A DNA stretch of 64,000 bases from Haberlea rhodopensis (Eukaryota > Streptophyta > Magnoliopsida > Lamiales > Gesneriaceae). Shown one piece after another: positions 22,500 to 33,251 of this stretch. The notes under the pieces are model-generated. The model was given only the letters and a program-made list of their open reading frames with translations, ran no database searches and was not told where the DNA came from. The DNA lies in the NCBI GenBank assembly GCA_907163345.1, contig CAJQUN010000489.1, positions 1 to 64,000 of the forward strand. The letters are read 5' to 3'. Made by a program: the position numbers and the translations under genes. Positions within the stretch are counted from its first letter, which is position 1. Every line of letters starts with the position of its first letter.

Positions 22500-23065
22500 C
22501 TATCAAGATAGCGGAATACCTGTATCCGTCGTCCACCAGCGGTACACAAGTAGCATCCATCGCTCGCAGGCGACATAATCCAGCGCTACGCACATAGCGG
22601 TATAACCCATCGCTATGTAATATCCGGTGGCACGAATCATCGTCAATAGGATACCCGGCGGCATGAACCATCGCCAATAGAATAGCGGAATGAGACATCG
22701 CTAGCAAAATATCCGGCGGCAAGACCCATCGCCAATCAATATAGCGGAATGAACCGTCGCTATCAATATACCTGGCGGCAAGAACCATCGCCAATCAATA
22801 TAGCGGAATGAACCATCGTTATCAATATATCTGGCGGCATGAACCATCGCCAATCAATATAGCGGAATGAACCATCGCTATCAATATATCTGGCGGCAAG
22901 AACCATCGCCAATCAATATAGCGGAATGAACCATCGCTATCAATATATCTGGCGGCATGAACCATCGCCAATCAATATAGCGGAATGAACCATCGCTGTC
23001 AATATCCCTGGCGGCATGAGCCATCGCCAATCAATATAGCGGAATGAGACATCGCTATCAATATC
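22500..23065 (-). repeat. 59-bp tandem array of paired hairpin modules in the LARD interior
   Basis: About seven regular 59-bp units (starting near 22682, 22741, 22799, 22858, 22917, 22976 and 23035) are preceded by more diverged units. Each unit holds two half-units of equal geometry. The first has stem ATAGCG/CGCTAT around an 11-base loop GAATGAACCAT; the second has stem TGGCG/CGCCA around an 11-base loop GCAAGAACCAT. One stem pair changes A-T to G-C between half-units. Some variants (CGTTAT, CGCTGT) keep G-U-type pairing in one strand. Confidence 0.88.
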
Positions 23066-23084
23066 GATAATGTGGTTGTTCCGG

Positions 23085-23530
23085 TCTTGTTATAGCAGCG
23101 GAATTTTAGGACCCTTCGCTTCGACATATAGCGGCATCATATGATATCCCTCGCTTTGACAATGACAGCGGCATGTTACCTCGCTTAGACATGACAGCGG
23201 CAAATATCATATTACAATCGCTTCATATGACAGCGGCAAGTACCTCCCTCGCTCGAATATAACAACTACCGGAACTTCCACTAGCTCCATGTACCTGCAT
23301 CCAGGTTAATACCACAGTTCACAATATAATGATCGATATCACTTTTCAGTTATAACCACAATATTCCACAATAATCACAATATTCCACTTTAATCACTAG
23401 AATTGTGACTGTTCCGGTCCCAATACAACAGCGGAATTTTAGGACCCCTCGCTTCGACAATGACAGCGGCATGTTACCTTGCTCAGTCAAGACAGCGGCA
23501 AGTACCTCCCTCGCTCGGAGATAAAGGCTA
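23085..23530 (-). repeat. second hairpin-module array in the LARD interior
   Basis: At least seven AGCGG...CGCT modules occur in two groups (23090-23255 and 23430-23515), e.g. AGCGGCATGTTACCTCGCT and AGCGGCAAGTACCTCCCTCGCT. They are separated mostly by 9-11 bases with a GACAT or TGAC core. Both groups start with AGCGGAATTTTAGGACCC, indicating a duplication of the whole block. These modules match those in family-X LTRs. Confidence 0.82.
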
Positions 23531-23669
23531 CCGGAACATTCATCAATTCTACCACAATAATCAAGCACAACAGTTGATTCCATTATCACAATATATATCA
23601 CTATCATTTCACATATATCATCACATGTAAGGGTTCACTACTCACGATATACATAATCAAAGGTGTAAC

Positions 23670-23698
23670 ACGTTTTACCGTCCGAAGCCCGTACGTCT
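23670..23698 (-). repeat. ACGTACGGGC...GGTAAAACG motif in the LARD
   Basis: On the minus strand it reads GACGTACGGGC, TT, CGGACGGTAAAACGTG. The same motif occurs in family-X LTRs at 8262, 9521, 10491 and 63912, also next to a hairpin array. Confidence 0.8.
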
Positions 23699-23940
23699 CA
23701 CCTTTCCTGATTTTCCTACAAAATCAGATCCCTTAGCACATAATACATGAAGGGACAGACATCACCATTAATGCCATCCCATCTCATGCTACACGATTCC
23801 TGCAATCACAATGATTAGCAACACCACTTTTCATATCATAAAAGCACATGACAACTAGTTGTGTCATACAACATTAATGTCATCATGCATAAATATGTGC
23901 TATCAATAACTTCATAGGCCCTTAACAGCCCCAAAGAGCT

Positions 23941-23958
23941 AACCTGGCTCTGATACCA
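23941..23958 (-). other. primer binding site of the LARD (initiator Met tRNA type)
   Basis: On the minus strand TGGTATCAGAGCCAGGTT lies four bases after the 5' LTR end. This is the usual plant PBS complementary to the 3' end of tRNA-iMet, and it fixes the orientation of the element. Confidence 0.92.
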
Positions 23959-23962
23959 CTAA

Positions 23963-26448
23963 TGTAAGGACCCCAAGCCCTTAACCCTTAATTAGAGTAT
24001 TAACCACTATGTGTGGCACATGCTTTCAATAAAAAGTCAATCGGGAAGCTCAGATGATACTTTACCATTGAATGGCAATTACAAAATTTCTTTAATATTC
24101 AACATTAAGATCATCTCTACCCACAATTAGACTCACATGTTCGCCCTTTACCATCCCCTTGGTGCCACTTTTTACATGGTAAACTTTTATAAAAATTTGG
24201 GCAGAGTCTCCCCATAACTAGAGCTATCCCGAAATGAAAGCACAACACATAATATAATTCCCGGCCAGGGAATACACAATACTCAACAGAACACAGAACA
24301 CAAAGTAAATTCCCAGCCAGGGAAGACACCACACATAAGACAACATAAATGGGTTTCAACACCCACATAATACACCCATGACTCTCATATCATTAGCAGT
24401 CCTACTCTTAATTGCATGCAACACAAAATGAAAGAGAGAAAGGCTCATGCCTTTATATACAATCCATATACAAGTATAATCGTGCTCACATGCGAGCATC
24501 ATGAATATGTATATAATCCTCAGGTGTATATGAGTACTCTATACGATACCGTGCTCCATCAAGCCCTGGTACCATGATCCTGGGAGTACATCAAATCAAC
24601 AGCTCGAGCCCAGCTCCACAGCCATCGATGTACCTGTTCACCTGCCCCAACAGAGACAGCCCCCAACGGGGTGAGCATACCAATACACAAAATCCCATAA
24701 TCACAATAATGAAATTCATAATTTACAACACAAGTAAATACTAATGAATTTTAAATGATACTCCCTGGATGGCAACATCCTCATCCGGGATTCCGTGTAC
24801 TGTCCCTGTTCTCACAATCATCAAACTCATCAAATCTCATAAATCAGTAAATCAACACATTGATTTAACTCATAGCATGCCTGGTTCTCAAGTATCAATA
24901 ATTAATGATCCAAATTCATTATACATACAAATATAGATATCTCGATATCTAACACTGATTTTCAACTTTGCTACCAATCATAGATAGCTCAAATGCCTAG
25001 CATTTATTTTACCAATTTTCCATTTCACTTAGACATCTCACATGTCTTACAATGAATACATGATCCCACGATCATTCCCAGGCATCTCAAATGCCCTACC
25101 CTTTATTTTACAAATTCACATTTATACTTAGACATCTCACATGTCTCACAATAGTCATATAAACCCAGTACTCATACCTCTTATAAGGTCATACTACTCT
25201 AGTACTACGCACACTTGTGGCAGCGATATCAAGACTAGGTCGTTCCATAGTCATATCGACACACACACATATATATATATAGCCATACCCACAACCATCT
25301 AATGCAATTACAACACATTATGCATTTCACAATTGCTATCACATAAAGTAATGCTCGTACGTCACACGTACCTCAAATTTCCGAAGTCCGAGCCAAACCT
25401 TGCTCGAGTTCCATGCTCCGAGGAACGATGTGCTAACACGATAAATTAATTCACCATTAATTACGAACATGCAACCCATGCTCAAGCACACCCAAAACCC
25501 TCAAAAATATTGTCAACACACGACAATTAACCATTATCGAAAATTGCTCAAGAACACCTTCAATAATTCGAACCCTATCATAACAATTCGAACTCAAATA
25601 ATCACTATAATTCATCAAAAACATGAATTAATCAATCAACAACAACAATAATCGCCCCACATGCCAAAGCCCCAAATTTTCGAACCCTAACTCATCCAAA
25701 CAGCATGAAAATCGAATCAATTGGCAACCAATTTCTTTGAACCACAAAGCAAGAAATTTTCGACACAAAAAGCAGTACAAAACGCCCCAAAAACACTGGA
25801 AGAAAAGCCCCAAAAATCGTACCAAAATCGAGCCACAAAATCGGACGAAAATCCAGTTTCAAACCCTACGCTTTTCTGGCAAATCCGAGCTCAAATCGCT
25901 ACCAAACTTCGAATTGATGGTATGGATAGGAGCGCCTGGAAGAGACGAAGCTGGCGGCGGGTCGGACGCGCCGAACGGCGGCCGGACGACGGCGGCCGAA
26001 GCACTTTTGTGCGCGGGGGTCAAAGGGGATCGGGAGTGGCCGCGGGCGAGGAGAGAGAAACGGGTGAGGAGAAATGGTTCCGATAATTAAAATCTCGGGT
26101 TCAACTGGTATTTATAGCAAAAATACCCCGAAATACTAATAGCCCCACAAATACATCACGATTCATTAAAAATCATCGGTTTTCAAAAATTCTCTCTCTA
26201 ACTCAAAAAACCCCCTACCGGTGCCCCCACAAAGCACCCGAGATTCTGAGTCACCCAAAAAAAAACCAACTCACAGGTTTTCACCGAAATGAGAATACGA
26301 TCTCAACCTCGGGATCCAACGATCCCCACTACTCAAATAGACGAGCCCGGAGGGCCCAACACCTCGATTAAACTCCAATTGCCACGTAAAACCACTTTAG
26401 GGGTTATTAACACTCCGGGATTAACATCCCTAATCTCAGGTCATCACA
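23963..26448 (-). repeat. 5' LTR of the LARD
   Basis: This 2486-bp LTR reads TGTGATGACC...GGGTCCTTACA on the minus strand. It is a direct repeat of 17609-20058 with few substitutions and two small length differences, indicating a recent insertion. Confidence 0.95.
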
Positions 26449-26453
26449 CTGTC

Positions 26454-27571
26454 AATTCGCAAAGAATTTTGACCAACAATAAGAATATCATCAACATAAA
26501 GCAATACAATGATAAAATCATCATCAGAGAATCTCTGCATAAATACACAGTGATCAGATGCAGTCTTTCTGAAGTTCAGTTGAGTCATAACCTGCTCAAA
26601 CCTCTTATACCACTGTCTTGGAGCTTGTTTCAAACCACACAATCTTCTATTTAATTTGCAGACATAATTCTCCTCTCCTTTCACCACAAAACCATCAGGT
26701 TGCTCCATGTAAATCTCTTCATCTAGAACACCATGTAGAAAATCAGTTTTTACATCCATCTGCTCAATTTTCAATCAAGACTGACTGCCAAACTCAGAAC
26801 AATTCGGATTGATGACATCTTCACAACTAGTGAGAAAATTTCTCCAAAATCAATCCCCTTTTTCTGACAGAAACCCTTAATAACTAAAGTGGCTTTATAT
26901 CGTGGATGAGAGGTATTTTCATCATGCTTTACCCTATAAATCCATCGATTCTTCAGTGCCTTTCTATCTTTCGGTAATCTGACAAGATCAAATGTTTGAT
27001 TTTCATATAGAGAATCAATTTCATCTTTCATTGCTTTGACCCACTCATCCTTATCTTTACTTTTCATAGCATCTTGGAAATCTTTTGGTTCTCCCCCATC
27101 AGACAAGAGTATATACTCATCGGGCGGATAACGAGTGAGTGGTCTACGATCTCTAGTAGATCTCCTGAGAGGAATAGCAGGTTGTTCTATAGTATCATGT
27201 ACTTGTTCACCAAGAACTTCATGTGATGGAGCATCTACCTCTTCTGCAGTTTCATGACCATGTTCAACATCATTCTGAACCTCATTCTCTGCATCATTCT
27301 GATTTTCAGTTCCAGTTACATTAGGTATCTGTGTCATAGAAGCTGGACTGAAATCTATCAAGTCACCTTGAGTCTGACAATCTGGCTTATCTGCCTTATC
27401 AATATCTTCAATTGTTTGATTTTCTATTAAAACTGCATCACGACTTCTAACAAGTTTCTTCTCAATTGGATCAGAGAATATGTAGCCAAATTCATCTTGG
27501 CCATAACCAATGAAGATACACTGTCTAGTCTTGACATCCAACTTAGACCTTTCATCTTTAGGCACATGCAC
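26454..27571 (-). pseudogene. Tork-like RT, N-terminal and catalytic part
   Basis: The ORF 27571-26771 starts in the integrase C-terminal region (RSKLDVKTRQCIFIGYGQDEFGY), passes an acidic linker, and gives the RT start: RRSTRDRRPLTRYPPDEY, KSKDKDEWVKAMKDEIDSLY, NRWIYRVKHDE and KKGIDFGEIFSLVVKMSSI. A frame change near 26772 leads into EQMDVKTDFLHGVLDEEIYMEQPDGF, CGLKQAPRQWYKRFE and the catalytic LLYVDDILIVG (about 26500). The LARD cuts the gene at 26449, shortly after this; its C-terminal remainder is at 17603-16687. Confidence 0.92.
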
Positions 27572-27589
27572 AAAAGCCTTGCAATCAAA

Positions 27590-28430
27590 TACTCGTAAAT
27601 GATTATAAGAGACATCTTTGCCATATCAAACTCTTTCAGGAACGTCAGCCTGCAATGCAACAGTAGGAGACAAGTTGATTACATTACTAGCAGTATACAA
27701 GCCTCAACCCAGAAGGATCCAGGCAAATTTGCTTCTGAAAGCAAACAACTAACTCTCCATCAATGTTCTGTTCATCCTTTCTGCCAAGCCATTTAACTGA
27801 GGAGTTTTAGGAGGTGTCTTCTGATGTCTGATGCCTTGCTGTCTGTAATACTCATCAAATGGTCCCCAATATTCACCACCATTATCAGTGCGGATGCATT
27901 TCAATTTCTTTCATGTATGTCTTTCAATGGAAGCCTAAAATTCTTTGAATACTCCAAAAACCTGGTCTTTGGACTTCAAAGCATAAACCCAAAGTTTTCT
28001 TGAATAATCATCAACGAAAGAAACAAAGTAAAGTGCACCACCACGTATTTTTACCTTCATTGGACCACAAACATCTGAGTGTACTAACTCTAGAAAATCA
28101 GATTTTCTGTGCGGAGGACGACTTTGGAAACAAACCCTTTTCTGTTTTCCAGCTAGACAATAAGCACATCTTTCCAATTTTGCATCTTTTAAATCAGAAA
28201 GTAGATCTCTTTTAGCCAAACAATTAACTCATTTTTAACTCATGTGACTGAGTCTCTAGTGCCATAATTCAGATAAATTTTCACCTCTGACTACATTGAC
28301 TGAATTACCAGAAATCGAACCCTGCATCAAGTACAAACTGGAGCACTTCTTACCTCGAGCCACAACCAAAGAGCCTCTGGTGAGTTTCCAAATTCCATTA
28401 CCAAAAATGTTGCAAAACCCAGCATCATCC
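27590..28430 (-). pseudogene. Tork-like GAG-pre-integrase and integrase
   Basis: The HHCC region is readable at about 28260-28140 (LWH..RLSHMS in a broken frame, then CAYCLAGKQKRVCF). The core begins LELVHSDVCGPMKV with SFVDDYSRKLWVYALKSKDQV (28120-27960). After a frame break the second catalytic region (C-IRTDNGGEYWGPFDEY-like, about 27860-27900) and the L-NGLAERMNRT-like Glu motif (about 27780-27810) are recognisable. Several stops and shifts inactivate it. Confidence 0.85.
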
Positions 28431-28432
28431 AA

Positions 28433-28625
28433 TCAACCACCATTACACATCTTCAATACTCCAAAATCACCTGAAGTATAAGACGAGAAGAATTCCTTCT
28501 TCGATGTAACATGGAAGGATGCACCACTATCAACTACCCAACTGGTTTCGCGACAGACCAAATTAATCATATTTATCATATATAATAACAAGATCATTTG
28601 TAGTAGTGGTAGCAACACGGTCACT
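28433..28625 (-). pseudogene. Tork-like protease, interrupted on its 5' side by the gypsy element
   Basis: ETSWVVDSGASFHVTSKKEFF gives the copia aspartic protease active site DSGA (Asp codon 28531-28529), followed by YTSGDFGVLKM. The gypsy insertion with GTTAT duplication begins at 28630, between the gag zinc knuckle (55,6xx) and this protease. Confidence 0.9.
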
Positions 28626-28630
28626 GTTAT

Positions 28631-30041
28631 TGGTAACGTTTATCGCGTACGCCCAAATTAACCCTCTCAAGTTAATAGCAGTAAATATGTAGTAGCGTGA
28701 GTATGGATCGATCCCACAGGGAAGTGAATACTTTTATGCTAACAAGTATCAAACTAGGGGGTTATCGAATTTGTTTAACTATAACTAAATCAAACGAAAG
28801 CGAACAATTAACTAGTTTATCAAGATTAAGAAGCGATTCTTGGTTTTTGGTCAACTTTACCTTTGGAAATCATTCACTTGATCATCAAATTACTAACCAT
28901 AAGAATTCATTCAATTATTCATCAATTGAAAATTTAATTCCTTACTCACCTAAATCGCGGTAAAAAAGAAAACAACATTCAATTCGACTCTTATCAAATC
29001 TTTAACCAAAACTACAGCCGTTAAGATTTAATCAATGAACGTTTCAAAACTAGTATGTTTGATGAATCTAATCAATAAAAACTACAGTCGTTAGAATTAA
29101 TCATCCAATCGTTTTTCCTAAGAATTTAATAACACCAACAGCAGGTAATTATCAATCTTAGTTGCTTCTCAATTAGCGTTAGAAAGTGTAAGTGATTACT
29201 AGGTGATCAATCTATCAATCAAACACAACATCATAAAAATCATAATCTGAAAAACAAATTGAAATCGAATTGAAAAGTCGACAATCAAACCAAAATTTTC
29301 ACAAATCTTTCTATTCCAAAGGCAAGTATCCCTCAACCAAGAATCAAGGTGTTTAGCCTTGCATAATTAAATCTAAAACTAACAAAAATCGTATTAAAAA
29401 CATCAAACAATCAATAGAAAAGAGAGTTACTAAAGCGAAGCACGATTCCGGCTTGTTGATTCCATCTTCGTTCTTCGAGCGTCTTTACAAAAATCGGAAC
29501 AAAGATTATACTAAAAATTGAAAAATCTGTTCTAAGCTCTCAAAAATCTCCTAAAGTTGATAATTTTCGAGTATCAAGAGGTATGGAGGCTGATGGGTTA
29601 GGTTAGAGCTTATGTAGGAAGGAAAGAAATCAAGTTCCCAATATTTCCAAAATACCGCTGGCGATCGATCGCCATAGGGTGGCGATCGATCGCTTGGTTC
29701 CAGTGTACTTTGGCGATCGATCGCCTAAACCTCGCGATCGATCGCTGCTTCATGAACTTTGTTGCTCAACTTTCTGTCCATAGGCGATCGATTGCCTCCT
29801 CCATGCTGTCGATCGCCTTTGCTAAAATTACATTTTTAGCCTTTTTCTTGATCTACATTGAGTCATTATTAGCTCCAAAGCTTTTCTTGATCTTTATTCG
29901 CCTTAGTTTGCTCGATTTCTTCGATTCCACCTACAATTACACAAATATACGATTAGTAGCATATGTATCAAATTATCCATCAAAACATACCAAATCGGAA
30001 ACAATTAAACGTAATAGATGTGTCTACTTCTAGTCATATCA
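28631..30041 (-). repeat. 3' LTR of the Athila-like element
   Basis: This 1411-bp LTR starts TGATATGACTAG on the minus strand and ends at TACCA. It differs from the 5' LTR by scattered substitutions and by one extra CGATCGATCG unit in the palindrome cluster. Confidence 0.93.
29661..29817. repeat. cluster of CGATCGATCG palindromes in the gypsy 3' LTR
   Basis: Four perfect GCGATCGATCGC copies (starting near 29661, 29681, 29712 and 29733) plus degraded ones (GCGATCGATTGC near 29783 and GTCGATCGCC near 29808) occur within 157 bp. Confidence 0.92.
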
Positions 30042-31456
30042 AACTCTCCCATACTTACTCTTTACTCGACCTCGAGTAAATCAAACAAAACTATAATCTT
30101 TTTGCTTGGCTCATAGCATCATAACAAACTAACTTGTTCTCACTTTAATGCCTCAACAATTTTAAACATGCATAGTAATGAAATGTGGTGAAAAATTAAT
30201 AATGGAACAAGTTCAATCCCTAAACATCTCATACTCAACAAAGTAGTGAATGTGCGTGTGTGGTCATAAACAAATGTTGTGTACAAATTATAGATCCAAA
30301 AGATGCAAATCCACAATAGTTCAAGTCATACACTAACACAAGTATAAGCTCACTTGCACACTCTTCTCCACTATCTTAGCTACTTTGCAAACACGAATCA
30401 AGTAGGTGTTTATTAGCTTGTAGCTTGGCATATGTATTAGCTTATGAAAGAAAGGTATAAATGTATATCAAACAAGAGAGTATGATGATATGCACACTAA
30501 AGGCTTATCTTCTTGCTTGAATTTTTCAACTTTTATTTCAACATTTTTCTTCTTTTGTGGCTTGGCTCCCCTTGGAGTCATATTTTTATCTATTTTCTCA
30601 AGGCATTCCTTTTCTTTCAGGCATTCCATTCTTTTGACAATAAAGCTCTCAAAACATTTGAATCATTGATAACATAAGTGCATGTGAATGAAACACATCA
30701 TACTCCCTTCAAAGGTATGGAATTCATATTTAGGCTCATTAGGGAAGGATGATAAGCTAGTCCAAGAATGTCGAATGGGGGTCGTTTGTATGCTTAACAT
30801 ACAACCATTCTTTTGCATTAAGGCTCAAAAAGGGTACTAGTGATTGATTTTCTTTACATGGTAGGCTTGAAAGGCTCAAACGCATCAAAGATTGCCTATA
30901 TCACTTTCATGTTTGCAAGTAGTCTAGACATACGCCTCAAAGAGCATGTATTTAAGTTCTAGCATGTATTAGAGACTTCTTAAGACTATCACAAAGTTCA
31001 CACAATCTTCACTAAGCTATGCACACTTCACAAGCCATGACAATAATGTGCTCAAAATATTCAACTACTAGGTTAAAGTAAAATTTGCATTAGAGTTCAA
31101 AGTGTTCCAAGGTTAACAATTCACCTATGTTCAAAAGCATGCATGATATCAATTAAGTTTCATCATGGGCTAGTGACTCTAAGCATGTGTTCATTACTAA
31201 CTACGAGCTCAAAATTTTCAAATTTTTCAATTGTTTTGTATTTTTTAAAATAATAAAAACAATAACACACCACTAATCCCCCCCCATACTTAAATCTTAC
31301 ATTGTCCCTAATGTAAGGCAAAAATACAAGAAAAGAGAAAAGTTTGACTACTAAAAGCAATGAAAATAAAAGGGAGAAAGGAAACTAACTCCCCTTGGGT
31401 TGCCTCCCAAGCAGCGCCTCTGTTTAACGTCGGTGGCCCGACGCTAGTCCTCGTGT
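30042..31456 (-). other. Athila-like element, non-coding region between integrase and 3' LTR
   Basis: On the minus strand AAGTATGGGAGAGTT just before the LTR is the polypurine tract. The remaining ~1.4 kb has no ORF with a recognisable domain. Athila elements sometimes carry an env-like ORF here, but I see no trace of one. Confidence 0.75.
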
Positions 31457-32758
31457 TCACTCGAAGTGAGGTGGATCCTCGAGAGCCACCTTGACATTCA
31501 CTTGGCCACCTTCCTCGTCTTGGACACCCTCGTAGTAATGCTTCAATCGGTGACCATTCTCCTTGAATGTCTTAGTGGTGTCCAAACTCTGAATTTCCAC
31601 TGCACCATGAGGATATACATTAGTAATGATGTAAGGTCCATGCCATCTAGAACGAAGCTTACCTGGGCATAGGCGAAGGCGTGAATGGTAAAGGAGAAAT
31701 TTTTGACCAACTTCAAAACTCCTTCTTGATATCATTTTGTCATGGAAGTCCTTCGTCTTTTCCTTGTAGATCCTTGCACTCCCATACGCCTCATTCCTTA
31801 TTTCTTCAGGTTCTTGCAATTGCAGCTTTCGATGCAAGCCACTTTCATCATAGTTCATGTTGAAATGCTTCACAGCCCAGTATGCTCTATGCTCCAACTC
31901 TACAGGAATATGACATGGTTTACCAAAAATGAGTCGATATGGGGACATACCTATTGGAGTCTTATACGCAGTCCGATAAGCCCAAAGTGCACCATCCAGT
32001 CTTAAGCTCCAATCCTTCCTCGTGGGATTGACAGTCTTTTCCAATATGGCTTTGATTTCTCGGTTAGAGACCTCGGCTTGGCCATTTGTTTGTGGATGGT
32101 AGGCGGTGGAGATTTTGTGGGTGACATGATACTTCTTGAAAAGACTTTCCACCGTCCTATTGCAAAAGTGCGTACCTCGATCACTGATGATAGCTCTCGG
32201 GATTCCAAACCTAGAAAAAAGCTTATGTTTGATAAAATCTGCAACAACTTTGGAATCATCAGTCCGGGTAGCAATAACTTCTACCCATTTCGAAACATAG
32301 TCAACAGCAAGAAGTATATAAATATGACCATAAGAGATAGGGAATGGTCCCATAAAGTCGATGCCCCATACGTCAAAAATTTCAGATATAAGAATGGGTT
32401 GTTGAGGCATCTCCTTTCGTTGGGAAATATTACCGGTCATTTGGCATTGCACACAGTTCTTGCAAAAGTAGTAGGCATCATGAAATAGGGTAGGCCAAAA
32501 GAATCCACACTCTAGCACCTTCCTAGACGTCCTCTTTGCACCAAAATGTCCCCCACGAGCATAGGAATGACAGAACTTAAGAATGTTATTTACCTCAGTT
32601 TTGGGTATGCATCTCCTAATGATTTGGTCCGCATAGTTCTTCCATAGGTAAGGATCATCCCACACGTAGTACTTTGCATCACTCCTTATCTTAGCTCTTT
32701 GAGACCTAGATACTTCAGAAGGTAGTACATTAGAAGCTAAGAAGTTCACTATGAGCAT
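31457..32758 (-). CDS. Athila-like integrase, 433-aa open frame
   Basis: The frame is open for 433 residues although the element is dead elsewhere. The zinc-binding HHCC region is HSYARGGHFGAKRTSRKVL...CKNCVQC. The catalytic core shows D in GIDFMGPFP, D in ISDRGTHF and E in NGQAEVSNREIK, i.e. the DDE triad. The C-terminal part (KFLLYHSRLRLCPGKLRSRWHGPY) is the GPF/GPY-type module typical of gypsy integrases. The start is nominal: in the living element it would be released from a gag-pol polyprotein, and the frame overlaps the end of the RNase H ORF by 29 bases, which implies a frameshift between the domains. Confidence 0.92.
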   Translation of the reverse strand: MLIVNFLASNVLPSEVSRSQRAKIRSDAKYYVWDDPYLWKNYADQIIRRCIPKTEVNNILKFCHSYARGGHFGAKRTSRKVLECGFFWPTLFHDAYYFCKNCVQCQMTGNISQRKEMPQQPILISEIFDVWGIDFMGPFPISYGHIYILLAVDYVSKWVEVIATRTDDSKVVADFIKHKLFSRFGIPRAIISDRGTHFCNRTVESLFKKYHVTHKISTAYHPQTNGQAEVSNREIKAILEKTVNPTRKDWSLRLDGALWAYRTAYKTPIGMSPYRLIFGKPCHIPVELEHRAYWAVKHFNMNYDESGLHRKLQLQEPEEIRNEAYGSARIYKEKTKDFHDKMISRRSFEVGQKFLLYHSRLRLCPGKLRSRWHGPYIITNVYPHGAVEIQSLDTTKTFKENGHRLKHYYEGVQDEEGGQVNVKVALEDPPHFE

Positions 32759-33245
32759 ACCATGGAAGATTGTCGCTTATGGGTAGTAGATGCTCATCCG
32801 GGAATTCCTCCTTCAAACAAAGCTCCTCATCCACGTGTGGTAGACGGCTTAAGTGATCTGCTACTTTGTTCTCGCTACCATTCTTATCCTTGATTTGTAT
32901 GTCAAACTCACTCAAGAGCAAAATCCATCTTATCAACCTTGGTTTTGTCTCCTTCTTCGTCATCAAATAGCGAAGAGCTGCATGATCAGAATACACAATG
33001 ACTTTAGTACCAAGTAGATAAGATCGAAATTTTTCAAGAGCAAAAACAACTGCTAAAAGCTCTTTTTCAGTAGTGGAATAGTTCCGTTGAGCATCATTCA
33101 AGGTCTTTGAGGCATAGTAGATGGCATGTGATGCTTTCCCATCCTTTTGGCCTAAAACAACACCAACCGCATAGTCACTGGCATCACACATGATCTCGAA
33201 GGGCTTGCTCCAGTCGGGTGGTTGTATGATGGGGGTAGAAGTCAA
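32730..33245 (-). pseudogene. Athila-like RNase H (RT-associated)
   Basis: The 171-residue frame shows FEIMCDASDYAVGVVLGQK (catalytic Asp), IYYASKTLNDAQRNYSTTEKELLAVVFALEKFRSYL (Glu), VYSDHAALRYL (Asp) and the NKVADHLSRL end. A stop in the last codons separates it from RT (33252), and a frame change separates it from integrase (32758), so it is not part of a continuous polyprotein. Confidence 0.92.
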
Positions 33246-33251
33246 TGACTC

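Larger units (their letters stand above)
17609..26448 (-). mobile_element. LARD-like non-autonomous LTR retrotransposon, 8.84 kb
   Basis: Long direct repeats of 2450 and 2486 bp (17609-20058 and 23963-26448) enclose 3.9 kb with no coding domain. Exact 5-bp duplications CTGTC flank it (17604-17608, 26449-26453). The minus-strand orientation is set by the PBS next to the 23963 LTR and the purine tract next to the 20058 LTR. It sits inside the RT of the Tork-like element about 10 codons after YVDD. It lacks gag and pol and so must have moved with proteins from another element; the autonomous partner is unknown. The LTR ends TGTGATGACC...GGGTCCTTACA suggest a gypsy affiliation. Confidence 0.93.

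Noticed and set aside
22423..22794. Repetitive minus-strand ORF of 123 codons over the LARD array
   Set aside because: It is a by-product of the 59-bp array and neighbouring repeats: low-complexity repeats (LAMSHSAILLAMVHAAGY), no domain, and it is inside the non-coding interior.
22500..23065. CRISPR-like regular array
   Set aside because: The 59-bp units are near-identical throughout, with no unique spacers, and the context is a plant retrotransposon. It is a tandem repeat.
23941..23962. tRNA-Met-like sequence TGGTATCAGAGCC on the minus strand (also near 42740, 51685 and 56345)
   Set aside because: These are primer binding sites next to LTRs, not tRNA genes. No acceptor or anticodon arms are present.
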